Source of the DNA: Spirochaetales bacterium
Lineage (GTDB): Bacteria; Spirochaetota; Spirochaetia; JC444; Marispirochaetaceae
NCBI GenBank assembly: GCA_016935695.1
Contig: JAFGQL010000064.1
Coordinates: 1-64,000 of the forward strand
Reading direction: 5' to 3'
DNA length: 64,000 nt
Part shown: piece by piece, positions 1-9,849 of the stretch
Numbering within the stretch: position 1 is the stretch's first letter
How the letters are laid out: the number at the start of each line of letters is the position of its first letter
Notes under the pieces: model-generated
Told to the model about the DNA's origin: nothing
Databases searched by the model: none
Seen by the model: the letters and a program-made list of their open reading frames with translations, nothing else
Made by a program: the position numbers and the translations under genes

Positions 1-1692
1 CACGTTTCCGGTCATGAACTTGTCGCTTCCGATCCTGTCGCGGTTGATAGTGCACAGTATCCGGTTAATGATGTCATACATCTGGGAGATCCTCAGCTCC
101 TTTGCCAGAACCTGGGATGTTTCCAGGGCGGTCTGAAACGCCGTTATCTGGATCAGGGCGGTGATTCCCGATGGAAGGCCGTGGCCGCTGACGTCCCCGA
201 TGGAGAAATAGTTACCGAACGGGTTCTGCCGGCTGTCATAGGCGTCGCCTCCTACTTCCGTTGCAGTCGACATGGAACAGGCGGTTTCGTAGCCGGGAAT
301 GTCAAGCTCTTTCGGCACAATGGAGGTTTGAATTTCCTTTGCAATATTCATTTCCCCTTCGAGGCGGTTCCGCTCTTCCTGAACTTCTTTTCCGTACATA
401 AGGGAAAACAGGGTGTTGATGCTTTCGGATGTGTCTGACAGCTGGGCTGTTTCATGGGGGAATAATTTGTCAAATGAGTCCTTTTCTATGAGAAAAAACC
501 CGGTGACTGCCTCGTTGTTCATTATAGGGTAGAGGGCCATCATTTTCACTACTCCGCGGTAGGCCGAAGGCAGGGGGTCTATGTAGATGAGCTGCTTTTC
601 CGATAAGAGGCGGTAAACGGCTTCCTCGGCGAAAGTCGCCGACTGGGCGGGTCCAGCCGACAGAATGTGCTCGGCATTGAATTTTGTCTCAAGGTTGAAT
701 TTCCGAATTTGCTCGTCGTTGGAACGCTTGATGGCGTCGAATTTCATCAGTGGCGCACAATACCCTTTTACAAGGGACTGGTGTTCTATGGAAAAAACGC
801 CTCTGTTCAGCCGGTACAGGGCAAGGCCCGTTATTTTATACTGAGGCAAAGGGAGATCGTGAAGAATTCGCTCCCGTGCGGCGTCCAGAAGTTCTGAAAG
901 TATGTCGATATCCTTCTCTTTTGTGCTTACGATTGACAGATTGATCAGCTTATTGCGGGTTTTTGTTGCGGTGTCCTGTTTGACCAGAAGATCGTTCACA
1001 TGGAACAGCCGGTAAAAGAAATATTCCTGGTACATGCGGTACACATAGGTTCCGAGGATGAGAATGCCTACAAACGCTGCGGCCTGTACGGAGCCGTGGC
1101 TGCCTGCAACAAGACTGCTGAAATTCGCGATGATCACCGACACACTTACAAGAATAAAGGGATAGTGTTTTTTACGGATGAGCCCTTCCTGAAAATTAAA
1201 AACCCTTCCAGCGATGTAAAGACAGGCGGTGAACAAGAGGAGTGAAGAGGCGAACCCTGCCTTGTTTCCGTAGGCGCGCAAATCTACCCCGCTGCCGGCG
1301 ATGCGGGCAATCATGAAACCTGAGGATACCGCGCTGAAGATACCGAGGATGATGAGGGCGTACAGCGCAGGCTTGAAAGCGCGTTTATGGTCCTCGGTTA
1401 GAAAGCTTCTGCGGATACGCTGGCAGTGGATGGAATACTCAAGAAGATAGATACTGATTAAAAGAAGGGGAAACGCGCTGTTGACCAGGAGAAGCCTCCG
1501 GGTATCGGCATCATTTCCTGCGGCAAAAAAACTTAACAGGGATACGATACCGGCGAAGGTTATGGCTGTGATGGACATGAGGAGCACAGCGGGGCGTTCT
1601 CCGAATTCCTGTTTTTTATGGAGTTCGGACCAGAGGGCGAAGGCAAACAAAACCACCGGCAGATAACTGAAAAGATACAGGGTATATACCAT
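1..1692 (-). CDS. SpoIIE/RsbU-type PP2C serine phosphatase with N-terminal multi-TM sensor region (3' end truncated by window edge)
   Basis: Reverse-strand reading from ATG at 1692 is open to base 1. It starts MVYTLYLFSYLPVVLFAFALW, has several hydrophobic segments, and ends with EMNIAKEIQTSIVPKELDIPGYETACSMSTATEVGGDAYD...NYFSIGDVSGHGLPSGI, typical of SpoIIE/RsbU PP2C domains. Absent from the ORF track because it is partial. Confidence 0.85.
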   Translation of the reverse strand, partial: MVYTLYLFSYLPVVLFAFALWSELHKKQEFGERPAVLLMSITAITFAGIVSLLSFFAAGNDADTRRLLLVNSAFPLLLISIYLLEYSIHCQRIRRSFLTEDHKRAFKPALYALIILGIFSAVSSGFMIARIAGSGVDLRAYGNKAGFASSLLLFTACLYIAGRVFNFQEGLIRKKHYPFILVSVSVIIANFSSLVAGSHGSVQAAAFVGILILGTYVYRMYQEYFFYRLFHVNDLLVKQDTATKTRNKLINLSIVSTKEKDIDILSELLDAARERILHDLPLPQYKITGLALYRLNRGVFSIEHQSLVKGYCAPLMKFDAIKRSNDEQIRKFNLETKFNAEHILSAGPAQSATFAEEAVYRLLSEKQLIYIDPLPSAYRGVVKMMALYPIMNNEAVTGFFLIEKDSFDKLFPHETAQLSDTSESINTLFSLMYGKEVQEERNRLEGEMNIAKEIQTSIVPKELDIPGYETACSMSTATEVGGDAYDSRQNPFGNYFSIGDVSGHGLPSGITALIQITAFQTALETSQVLAKELRISQMYDIINRILCTINRDRIGSDKFMTGNV

Positions 1693-1732
1693 GTCCGCGT
1701 CCTCCTCTTTTGTTGGAACCTTGCGGATTGTG

Positions 1733-2110
1733 TTACGAAATTATTTCCACTGATCCCGGTACCAGGTAGGTGAGGGTGGGCAGAGACGTCAACTGCCAGG
1801 TAACTTCAGGATTGTGGATGATCTTAATCTTGTATTTTCTGGCATCGGGAACTGCTGCGAGTCTCATGATCCATTTGGCAATTGCCTTTATTCCGGATGA
1901 ATTAAGAAAGGCGAGTTGTGTAAAATCAAGAGTGACTGCCGAAGCACCTCCGTCCAGAGCCTGGGAGTGGACCTGTTCGAACAGAGGGTCAAGGAGCGGG
2001 CTCGGATCCGCCATGTCGATATCCCCGGAAAAGAAGACGGTTCCCCCTTCAGGAGAGGATGTCGCCGATATTTTGATTTTTTCCTGCTCAACAGGATTGA
2101 TGTGTATCAT
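1733..2110 (-). CDS. STAS-domain anti-sigma factor antagonist (SpoIIAA-like)
   Basis: 125 aa; VTLDFTQLAFLNSSGIKAIAKWIM matches the STAS phospho-acceptor Ser region; follows an HATPase gene and precedes the phosphatase. Confidence 0.8.
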   Translation of the reverse strand: MIHINPVEQEKIKISATSSPEGGTVFFSGDIDMADPSPLLDPLFEQVHSQALDGGASAVTLDFTQLAFLNSSGIKAIAKWIMRLAAVPDARKYKIKIIHNPEVTWQLTSLPTLTYLVPGSVEIIS

Positions 2111-2119
2111 GATATCCTC

Positions 2120-2602
2120 CTACTTCATTTCCACGGTAATCGAAACCCGGGTGTCCTGTTCAATGCGCATGGACAATTCGGCGCCCGCTTCATAGCGGAT
2201 CCGTACCAGCCCAAGCTGGCTTTTTCCGTCGCTCCGGGTTGCTGCCTCTTTCATCTGGGACACGTAGGCCTCCAGTGGATCGCCTTTGGTGACTTTGTCG
2301 AATATTGCTTTAAGGGCCTGTATGGATTCGGGAGTCGATTCATTTGTAACGGTGATGGATACCGACCTGGATTCATGGTCCACCCCGACATACATATAGG
2401 TTTCCGAGTTGACCGAGTATTTTACGGCATTTTCCAAAAGCTCGCTGGCCGACATGGCAATCCTGTCAGCCCTTGTCTGGTCGCCGGTGCTGATAGCCAG
2501 AAAATTCTGCAGGAAACTTCTGGCTGCGGATATATAATTCCAGTGGGGACTGAATTTGAGCTCTATATATTCCTTTGAGGAAGCGTTAGGTTCCATGAGC
2601 AC
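2120..2602 (-). CDS. HATPase-domain (RsbW/slr1658-like) regulatory kinase
   Basis: 160 aa; N-box-like MSASELLENAVKYS and late GKSQLGLVRIRYEAG glycine box; adjacent to STAS and SpoIIE genes. Confidence 0.65.
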   Translation of the reverse strand: MLMEPNASSKEYIELKFSPHWNYISAARSFLQNFLAISTGDQTRADRIAMSASELLENAVKYSVNSETYMYVGVDHESRSVSITVTNESTPESIQALKAIFDKVTKGDPLEAYVSQMKEAATRSDGKSQLGLVRIRYEAGAELSMRIEQDTRVSITVEMK

Positions 2603-2757
2603 CTCCAGTGTCTTGAAGTATAGAAATCCTTTTGGATAATTTCAAACAAAAGTTTGTCGTCTTTATTTTTCTCCAATCCCGTGCTACGGTATATATCCGG
2701 GAGCTTCGCGGCTTCTTTAAACGTACTAAAGACCTTATATACAGGATATTAAGCGGT

Positions 2758-4056
2758 ATGAGCCTTATTGGTGTATTTAACCGGGACCAGGCAGTCGATG
2801 CACAGGTCCGTTCGAGTCTCCTTACAAAAAAAGGGTTTTTCCTGAAGTTTTTTTCCGACAGCGCCGAATTTCTCGAGTTTTTGAATTTTGAACTCCCCGA
2901 GATCGTCATCATAAATTTATGCGATGAACACGGAGAGTTGATGAAGGTCGTAGAGAGTGTCCGCACAGATGCCTGGCTGCACAATTTCGGTATCATCGGC
3001 ATTTACGACCGTCATGTGGAAAAGGAAGAGTCTCTTCTGGAAAAATTCAAGGAAATAAACATTCTGACTGTATTAAGCAAGGACCGGCTTGCTACCCATC
3101 TGGAGAAGGGCGTAGAGATAATTGAGCGAAACCGGCAGATCATTTTTCAGCTGGAGCTGACCGACAAGCTGGTAGAAAAAGGAACCGGTGCTTTTACCAT
3201 AGATAACGATCCCCTGTCAGTCCCCATCTACGCGGGGCTTGCCGCGACAACCCTCATGCAGCGCGGACTGGTAAATGCCGATCTGCGTGTACAGCTTCAG
3301 GTTGTTCTTACAGAACTATTGCTAAACGCCATTGAACACGGAAACTGCGGCATTACCATGGACGAGAAGTCTGAAATCCTGCGGGAAGGGAAATCCATCC
3401 TGGATCTGGTGGCAGACAAATGCCTGGATCCCGAAATACAGAAGCGCCGGGTGTATTTTGAGTGGCAGTCGGATAACGACGGCACCATGTTCCTTATACG
3501 TGACGAAGGTGACGGGTTTAACGTCAAGGCCATGCAGGAACGCCTTGAAAACCAGGGCCCGGAAGCACTGAACGGCCGGGGTATGCTGATGGCCCGGCGC
3601 CTGGCGAAAAAATTCGCCTATAATCAGAAAGGCAATCAGGTGAAAATGTTTTTCGCCCACCCCCAACGGCCGGCCAACAGGACTCCCGAGGGGTTCTCCA
3701 CGGAAGAAGTGGTTACCGTCAAACCCGGCGACATCATTTTCAAAGAGAACGAGCTGTCTAATTTCCTGTATTATATTGCCGCGGGAAAGTTCGAGGTGCT
3801 GCACAACGGCACAATAGTCGGGTTGTTGACCGCAGCGGATATTTTTATGGGAGAAATGTCCTTTCTCATGAATAACCGCCGATCGGCGACGGTGCGGGCC
3901 ATAACACCGGGGCGTCTTCTTAAGATTTCCCGCAAATCCTTTGTCAGCGTCGTCAAAGAGTATCCTCACTACGGAATTTTCCTGTCCAAACTACTGGCCC
4001 GGAAACTGTCCCGCGCCAATGACGAAGCAACACACCGCATGGAGCGGGCAGTATAA
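2758..4056 (+). CDS. Pseudo-receiver / HATPase (RsbW-like) / cyclic-nucleotide-binding domain protein
   Basis: ORF 2632..4056, more likely starting at the internal ATG 2758 (MSLIGVFNRDQ). Receiver-like N-terminus, HATPase motifs (LTELLLNAIEHGN, IRDEGDGF, NGRGMLMARRL), then a cNMP-type beta-roll (VKPGDIIFKENELSNFLYYIAAGKFEVLHNG...GEMSFLMNNRRSATVRA). Confidence 0.8.
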   Translation: MSLIGVFNRDQAVDAQVRSSLLTKKGFFLKFFSDSAEFLEFLNFELPEIVIINLCDEHGELMKVVESVRTDAWLHNFGIIGIYDRHVEKEESLLEKFKEINILTVLSKDRLATHLEKGVEIIERNRQIIFQLELTDKLVEKGTGAFTIDNDPLSVPIYAGLAATTLMQRGLVNADLRVQLQVVLTELLLNAIEHGNCGITMDEKSEILREGKSILDLVADKCLDPEIQKRRVYFEWQSDNDGTMFLIRDEGDGFNVKAMQERLENQGPEALNGRGMLMARRLAKKFAYNQKGNQVKMFFAHPQRPANRTPEGFSTEEVVTVKPGDIIFKENELSNFLYYIAAGKFEVLHNGTIVGLLTAADIFMGEMSFLMNNRRSATVRAITPGRLLKISRKSFVSVVKEYPHYGIFLSKLLARKLSRANDEATHRMERAV

Positions 4057-4066
4057 AGGGGTTTTT

Positions 4067-5257
4067 GTGAGCCGAGAACGTGTTCTTTTCCTAGCGGTAT
4101 CGATTGCCGTTGTCTTCCTTGTGTTCAATCCTTTTAAACGCTCTGGAGCCAGAATACAGGGAGCAGACGCGAAAACACGCCTTGCCTTGTATGCGCAGGT
4201 GGTGGAGCAGCATCAGAGTCCGGAAGATTATGTTGTTTCACTTTTTAACGACCATGATATCGTGCTATTAGGTGAACAGCAGAGCATTGCCGATCAGCTT
4301 CTGTTTGTCGCGGATCTTATTCCTGCCCTGGATGCGGCGGGAGTGCATTTTTTAGGGATTGAATACGCCAATGCTTCTGATCAGGCCGAGATTGACAGGG
4401 TCCTGACCGCCCCGGAATACGACGCTGAAGCGGTCAACGGTATACTCTTCAGGTATCTTGTTATCTGGGGATTCCAGGAATACGCGGACCTGTTCCATGC
4501 CGCCTGGAAAGTGAATGCAGCAAAACAGGAAGGGCAGGAGCCTTTCCGTATCCTGGGTTTGAATATAGAGCGTAACTGGGGGGCGATCCGTACCCAGAAA
4601 GACCTGGAGGACCCCGAGGCCAGAAAAGCGGTCATCGCAGCCGGGTTGCCTGACCAGGTGATGGCCCAAACCCTTATCCGGGAGGTTGTAGCCGGCGGTG
4701 AGAAAGCGGCGGTACTGTGCTCATTCCAGTCTTCTTTTACCGATTTTCAGTTCAAGGGATATGTAGAGAACGCCCGGAAACAGGGATTATCCAGTACCCT
4801 GCGTCTGGGAAACTTTTTATACGAGGAGATCGGCGGCAGAGCCGTTACGGTTTTGCTTCACGGCCCCTGGCACGATGAGAAGGAAAAATTCGGGATAGGG
4901 TATCCCTTTGGCGGCGCAATAGACGAGCTCATCCGGGCTTTGCCAGAGGATAAGCGCCGCTTCGGGCTGACTCTTCCAGGGACAGCATTTGAGCAGCTTG
5001 GGGTTACCGGAAGCTTTTCCCGGGGATATGCGCGCCTGACTCTTGGTGAAATGGCCGGAGGGTATGTGGTGCTGGGGCCTCTTGGTGAGTATGCACCGGT
5101 GACCCCCATCCCGGAGTTCATCAACGAAGGCAACATTGACCAGGCAATTGCCCGTTTCCCGGGGCCAGCTCCGGGGAACATAAGTGTTGCCGAGTTCAAT
5201 CAGTTCATAGCCGGTATTCCCCAGGATTACCAGAGGGCCCTTGATACCTTGAAGTAA
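4067..5257 (+). CDS. ChaN-family (haem-binding uptake-like) protein
   Basis: GTG at 4067 follows an N-terminal TM start (VSRERVLFLAVSIAVVFLVF); NDHDIVLLGEQQSIADQLLFVADLIPAL resembles the ChaN domain start. Confidence 0.6.
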   Translation: MSRERVLFLAVSIAVVFLVFNPFKRSGARIQGADAKTRLALYAQVVEQHQSPEDYVVSLFNDHDIVLLGEQQSIADQLLFVADLIPALDAAGVHFLGIEYANASDQAEIDRVLTAPEYDAEAVNGILFRYLVIWGFQEYADLFHAAWKVNAAKQEGQEPFRILGLNIERNWGAIRTQKDLEDPEARKAVIAAGLPDQVMAQTLIREVVAGGEKAAVLCSFQSSFTDFQFKGYVENARKQGLSSTLRLGNFLYEEIGGRAVTVLLHGPWHDEKEKFGIGYPFGGAIDELIRALPEDKRRFGLTLPGTAFEQLGVTGSFSRGYARLTLGEMAGGYVVLGPLGEYAPVTPIPEFINEGNIDQAIARFPGPAPGNISVAEFNQFIAGIPQDYQRALDTLK

Positions 5258-5368
5258 TGTCCCGCCTGGAACGTGGACGTCTGCTTTTCTTAACGACTTC
5301 CCGCAGTGTCCATTACGTTCCCTCAGATGGGGGAACACACCGGAATAACCAGTGCGTTTTTTTGTCTG

Positions 5369-6241
5369 TTATCTGCAGCCAGGGTACTGTGATGGTTCGA
5401 TGTGGATGGTCGCGTGGATATTCAGGTTTTCAAGGATGGCTTTTTCCAGGCGCGTTGCCTCCTGGTGTCCTTCCCTGATGGTCATGTCCGGGTCCAGCCG
5501 CATGTGGAAGGTGAGTTCCCGGTGGCGGCCGTAGGTGTGGATATGCAGGTGGTGAATGTGTTCACAGCAGCTGCATTCCTTGCGGGCCAGATCCTGTATT
5601 TCTTTTACCAGATCGTTTTCCGGTATTTCCCCCAAAAGCGGGTTGATTCCGTCCTTGAGGATGTCCCAGGCGGTGTGGAAAATGAAAAATGATATGAACA
5701 CCGCCAGGACTGAGTCGCTCCACCAAAAAGTCTGGCCTGCAAGTATGCCGGCCAGGAGCACCAGAGAGCTCAGGGCGTCGCTCCGGTGATGGGCCCCGTC
5801 TGCCTTCAGGGATTTCATTCCGGTTTTTCTGTAGCACCAGAAGGCGAACTGGGCCCCGGCTTCCTTGATCAGCACAGACGCCGCAGTAACCGCAATGACA
5901 AAGGGCGGGAAACTGCTGCCGCTCCGTGACGAAAGGCGTTCAACTGCTTCCGTGAGAAAACTGAATCCGGTCACCCCCAGAAGCACACCGATGATGACTG
6001 AGGCGATCAGCTCGAAACGGCCGTGTCCGAAGGGGTGTTCCCGGTCTGCAGGTTTGGCCGAAACCTTTGCGCCGATGAGTACGATAACCGAGGTGAAGCT
6101 GTCGGAAAGGGTGTGCCAGGCATCGGCCATGACGGCGATCGATCCGCTGAGTATACCGGCGGTAAGTTTCGCGGCAAAGAGGACCAGGTTGACAAGGATG
6201 GACACCCAGCCTTCAGCCAGGGCAATACGGTATCTGTTCAT
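5369..6241 (-). CDS. Cation diffusion facilitator (CDF) family transporter
   Basis: 290 aa; SIAVMADAWHTLSDSFTSVIVLIG, DREHPFGHGRFE, DGAHHRSDALSSLVLL and a C-terminal cytoplasmic domain are CDF hallmarks. Confidence 0.92.
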   Translation of the reverse strand: MNRYRIALAEGWVSILVNLVLFAAKLTAGILSGSIAVMADAWHTLSDSFTSVIVLIGAKVSAKPADREHPFGHGRFELIASVIIGVLLGVTGFSFLTEAVERLSSRSGSSFPPFVIAVTAASVLIKEAGAQFAFWCYRKTGMKSLKADGAHHRSDALSSLVLLAGILAGQTFWWSDSVLAVFISFFIFHTAWDILKDGINPLLGEIPENDLVKEIQDLARKECSCCEHIHHLHIHTYGRHRELTFHMRLDPDMTIREGHQEATRLEKAILENLNIHATIHIEPSQYPGCR

Positions 6242-6316
6242 ATCCCTCTTGGCAAAGTCTATAAGTATTTCCCCGTTTCTTCTACTGTTTTACCTGAACC
6301 TTTATTCCCGCATTTC

Positions 6317-7597
6317 TTACAACACTTCTTCCAGGACATAGAAGTAATGGTTGTCGGTGCCGAAAATGATCCAGCGGCCGGCGATCACCGGCGCGCTCAA
6401 GATGTCTCCGTCGGTCTCAAGGGACCACAGCTCTTTTCCTGTGCGCGCCGACAGGCAGACCAACAGGGAGGGGAAGGCTTTTTCCGGCATACCTTCATCC
6501 GGAGAACCCCTCAATCCCAGGTACACCCTGTCGCCTGCGACAATAGGAGAACTTGAAACAGGTTGGAGGAACTCGGTCCGCCACACTTCCGTGCCGCTGT
6601 TACCTTTGAACGCCTGGACGACCTGGTCACCCCGGGCATAGATCACCAGCCGGTTCCATATCGCGGGGGCGAGGTGGTCCAAAAGCTGGAGATTTTCGCG
6701 CCACATACGGTACACATTCATGCCTTCAAAGGGAAACACCTCGGCGTACTCAGTGTGTTCCCACAGGAGGTTCCCGTCCTGTTTGTCCAGGCCGTAGAAC
6801 CGGTATTCCCAGGTATCCACATACCGGGTGACCGTCGCATAGTGGAGTATTCCGCCTTTGATGGCCGGAAATGAGTACCAGGTCGGCCCGTCGTCCCAGG
6901 TGTTTATTTCCCACAGGTATTTCTGCTGTTCTATGTCATACACGCCGAAACTGTGGGGATTTTCCGGAGGACCGGGAGCAAAGTACATTTTGCCGTCGGT
7001 TATCTGAAATGAATGGGAAAGCCATACAGGGTTCGGAATTCGGTGGAGTTCTATGCCGTCGGGAGAAAAAAAGTGGGAAGCGCCGATGTCGCTGGTAAAT
7101 ACGATCATGTCCTTGTAGCCGATAACGGTGGAATTGACCTGGTGCCCGGTATCGTAATCCCAGGCCTTTTCCCCGGTTTTCTGGTCTACGGCGTACATGA
7201 AGCCGTCGGAAGATCCGAAGTATACCTTATTGTCATCGGCATAGGGTATCGAGTTGATCGGCGCCCTTGTCTTGAATACCCATCGCATGTACCCGGACTG
7301 GATGTCCAGGGCGTAGAAATTCGAATCCGAGGACCCGAAAAAAACAGTGTTGTCCACCACGATCGGCGGGTTGAAATTCCGGTCCCGGCCCGGCTGGTCC
7401 TGGAGTTTAAGTTTCCACTTGATCCCCAGGGGCGGAGAGACGCCCTGCCTGGTGAACCCCTGGTTTTTTTCCCCGCGGAACATGATCCAGTGGGCTGCAG
7501 GGGAGCAGGCGGTAAGAATCAGGGCAGCGGCCGCTGCCGGTATGATGTTCATGAACAGACGCACAAGGCTTTGCTTTGCGGGTTTCATTGTTTCCAT
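6317..7597 (-). CDS. PQQ-like beta-propeller repeat lipoprotein
   Basis: 426 aa; lipobox AALILTACSPA; repeated blades such as NFYALDIQSGYMRWVFKT and GFMYAVDQKTGEKAWDYDT. Confidence 0.8.
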   Translation of the reverse strand: METMKPAKQSLVRLFMNIIPAAAAALILTACSPAAHWIMFRGEKNQGFTRQGVSPPLGIKWKLKLQDQPGRDRNFNPPIVVDNTVFFGSSDSNFYALDIQSGYMRWVFKTRAPINSIPYADDNKVYFGSSDGFMYAVDQKTGEKAWDYDTGHQVNSTVIGYKDMIVFTSDIGASHFFSPDGIELHRIPNPVWLSHSFQITDGKMYFAPGPPENPHSFGVYDIEQQKYLWEINTWDDGPTWYSFPAIKGGILHYATVTRYVDTWEYRFYGLDKQDGNLLWEHTEYAEVFPFEGMNVYRMWRENLQLLDHLAPAIWNRLVIYARGDQVVQAFKGNSGTEVWRTEFLQPVSSSPIVAGDRVYLGLRGSPDEGMPEKAFPSLLVCLSARTGKELWSLETDGDILSAPVIAGRWIIFGTDNHYFYVLEEVL

Positions 7598-7601
7598 AGG
7601 C

Positions 7602-9818
7602 TTACAGGTACCTCAAACCCTTGAGGGAAAACAGGCGGGCCAGTGCGGCGGAGAATCCCTTGTTTTTTGCCTTTTCCGGAATTGATCGGCATAAGCTGGC
7701 CAGCCGTGTGTAGGAGTCATTGAAATTTCTTAGATGCAGTCTGAACCTCAGCTCATTGTACAGACCTGCAAATTCATTCATGTCCCGGATTCCTTCAAGA
7801 GTATCTGCATATTCCGTCAGGGTCTGGGAGTACCGCCGCGGGGGTTTTCCGTCGCGGATGAGTGATATCAGAAGGAGGCGTTCCGCTGCCCGGACGCCTG
7901 CTATCGACGGTGTGCGGATTTTTCTTTTAAGCATGAGTATTACAAACCCCTGGAGGATGTACAAAGCCGCGGTTCCGGCGACAATTCCCGTTACCAGGAT
8001 CTGGAAAAGCAGCCGCCAGGGCATTCGGAAGTTCTCTCCCCGTACCGTCTGTTCCGAAATGAGGGGGATGACCACCTCTCGTTCGTTCGCGTCGCCGCCG
8101 GGCGGAGGGGGTATTGCATAGTCGGTGGATTCGAAATCTATCCACCCCAGACCCGGCAGGTAAAACTGGGGCCAGGAATGGCGGTGGGCCGTCGTTACCA
8201 GAAACAGGTCCTGTATGGGGTATTTCTCCAGCGGGGGCATGTTCTGTTTGAGATTGTACAGGCCAAAGAGGTGAGAACGGGTCTGAAGCCCTGAGCTGGC
8301 CAGATAGCCTGTAACCACCCGGGACGGAACCCCGGCGAGCCGGCCCAGGAGGGCTGCGGCGTTGGAAAACTCTGTGCAGTCGCCGGTCTTTGTGACCAGA
8401 AGGAAATCCCGGATGAAGGCCACCGATGTGTCTTCCTTGAAGCCCAGGTTGTACTGATGCTCCTTGAATGACATGAGGATGTTCAGGACCTTTTCCCCCG
8501 GGGATTCCGATCCGTCGAGAATCCCGGCAAGATAGGCTTTAAGTTCTTTTTCTGTTGCTTCGTCCAGAGGAACAGCCAGGTCCCCGGCATACTCGGTGCG
8601 TTCTTTGTCGGACAGTTCCGGGACTTGTGTCCAGTCCCAGCGGTCTGCTATTGAAATTTCCGATACGCTTTCATAGGAATAATTGAAGGGATGGTAGCGG
8701 GTGTTGAACACAAGGGGTGCCGCTTTCACAGGATAATATGCAAGAACCCGTTCCCGTCGGACAGAGAACACGGCCACGTCAGTGGGCAGCCGGCGGGTGT
8801 CCTCGAGGCCCAATGGGTTTTCCCAGGTTTCTACAAAGCGGGTGAATACCAGCTCGTTAAGAGGGTTGTCTGCGGAAGGGTAAAACCCTTCCCGGCTATC
8901 AAACCGGTCCTTGTAATCATCGGCGAGGTATACAGGATCCTGTTTGCTGGCGACCACCATGACGGCGTACTGCTTGTCGATTCCCGTTCCCCCTCCGGTT
9001 TGTTCTCCCCACTGGTCCGACGGGATGCCTGAGAGGCCGGGTTCGCCGTTTCGTCCCCGACGGGTTTCAAGCCCTTCATTACCTCTGATGCTGCCTCCGG
9101 GATCGCGGTTGGGGTTGCCGTCAATGGGGCTGGGGTCGGGCTCTGCCTTGTTGAACAGCTGATTGAACACAACTGAATGTTCAATATAATCAGGGCTGAC
9201 CAGCAGGGCCGATACCAGGAGGACGGGGACGATGACCAGCAGTAATATGAGGTAGTCCCGGAGAGGCTTTCGGCCCTGGCCGTTTCCTTCCCTTGCCCTG
9301 TGTTCCGTGGCTGATGCGCGGTAGAGTACCAGGATATGGGCGGCGAGGGCTCCGAGGGCGATGAACAGGAGCACCCTGGTAAACCCTTCGTGGGTTCTGG
9401 CGATCTGTTCGGAACCTCTGGTGAAGTTGATCAGCCGGACATAGATGCCCGCGGTGAACAACACTTCCAGGGCGGAAACCGAAAACCACTTGAAGCGGAA
9501 CAGTGCCAGCGTCAGGAGATAGGCACCTGCTCCGTACCCGATAAACTTCCAGGGAGCGGCTCCCATTCCTGCGAAAAACAGGGTGGTGACTGCCGTGATG
9601 GCTGCAGCCGACACAAGTGATACCTTGAGGGTCATCCCGGTCCCTGTGCGTAGTGTGCGCCGGGATGGCAGGTAACCGAAGACCGCCATTACGGGAATAA
9701 GAATAAAATACAGTACGATTCCCGCCGTATCGTAGGAGACCGCGATTCCCTTATGAAACAATACCGCCGATACCGCGGTAAAATACAGTAAAAGCCGTGA
9801 TAAAAATACTGCTATCAT
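7602..9818 (-). CDS. Transglutaminase-like domain membrane protein (TgpA-like)
   Basis: 738 aa; N-terminal TM helices, core KTGDCTEFSNAAALLGRLAGVPSRVVTGYL with HSWPQFYLPGLGWIDFEST (Cys-His-Asp triad), C-terminal TM; downstream of DUF58/MoxR. Confidence 0.85.
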   Translation of the reverse strand: MIAVFLSRLLLYFTAVSAVLFHKGIAVSYDTAGIVLYFILIPVMAVFGYLPSRRTLRTGTGMTLKVSLVSAAAITAVTTLFFAGMGAAPWKFIGYGAGAYLLTLALFRFKWFSVSALEVLFTAGIYVRLINFTRGSEQIARTHEGFTRVLLFIALGALAAHILVLYRASATEHRAREGNGQGRKPLRDYLILLLVIVPVLLVSALLVSPDYIEHSVVFNQLFNKAEPDPSPIDGNPNRDPGGSIRGNEGLETRRGRNGEPGLSGIPSDQWGEQTGGGTGIDKQYAVMVVASKQDPVYLADDYKDRFDSREGFYPSADNPLNELVFTRFVETWENPLGLEDTRRLPTDVAVFSVRRERVLAYYPVKAAPLVFNTRYHPFNYSYESVSEISIADRWDWTQVPELSDKERTEYAGDLAVPLDEATEKELKAYLAGILDGSESPGEKVLNILMSFKEHQYNLGFKEDTSVAFIRDFLLVTKTGDCTEFSNAAALLGRLAGVPSRVVTGYLASSGLQTRSHLFGLYNLKQNMPPLEKYPIQDLFLVTTAHRHSWPQFYLPGLGWIDFESTDYAIPPPPGGDANEREVVIPLISEQTVRGENFRMPWRLLFQILVTGIVAGTAALYILQGFVILMLKRKIRTPSIAGVRAAERLLLISLIRDGKPPRRYSQTLTEYADTLEGIRDMNEFAGLYNELRFRLHLRNFNDSYTRLASLCRSIPEKAKNKGFSAALARLFSLKGLRYL

Positions 9819-9849
9819 ATGCCTGCCGTGTTTGTATCCTTTTCTCGCG

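Noticed and set aside
2808-2825. GGTCCGTTCGAGTCTCC resembling a tRNA T-arm
   Set aside because: No surrounding cloverleaf; inside the coding region of the HATPase/cNMP protein.
5317-5336. GTTCCC-N8-GGGAAC hairpin between the ChaN-like and CDF genes
   Set aside because: Short stem without a T run on either strand; too weak to call as a terminator.
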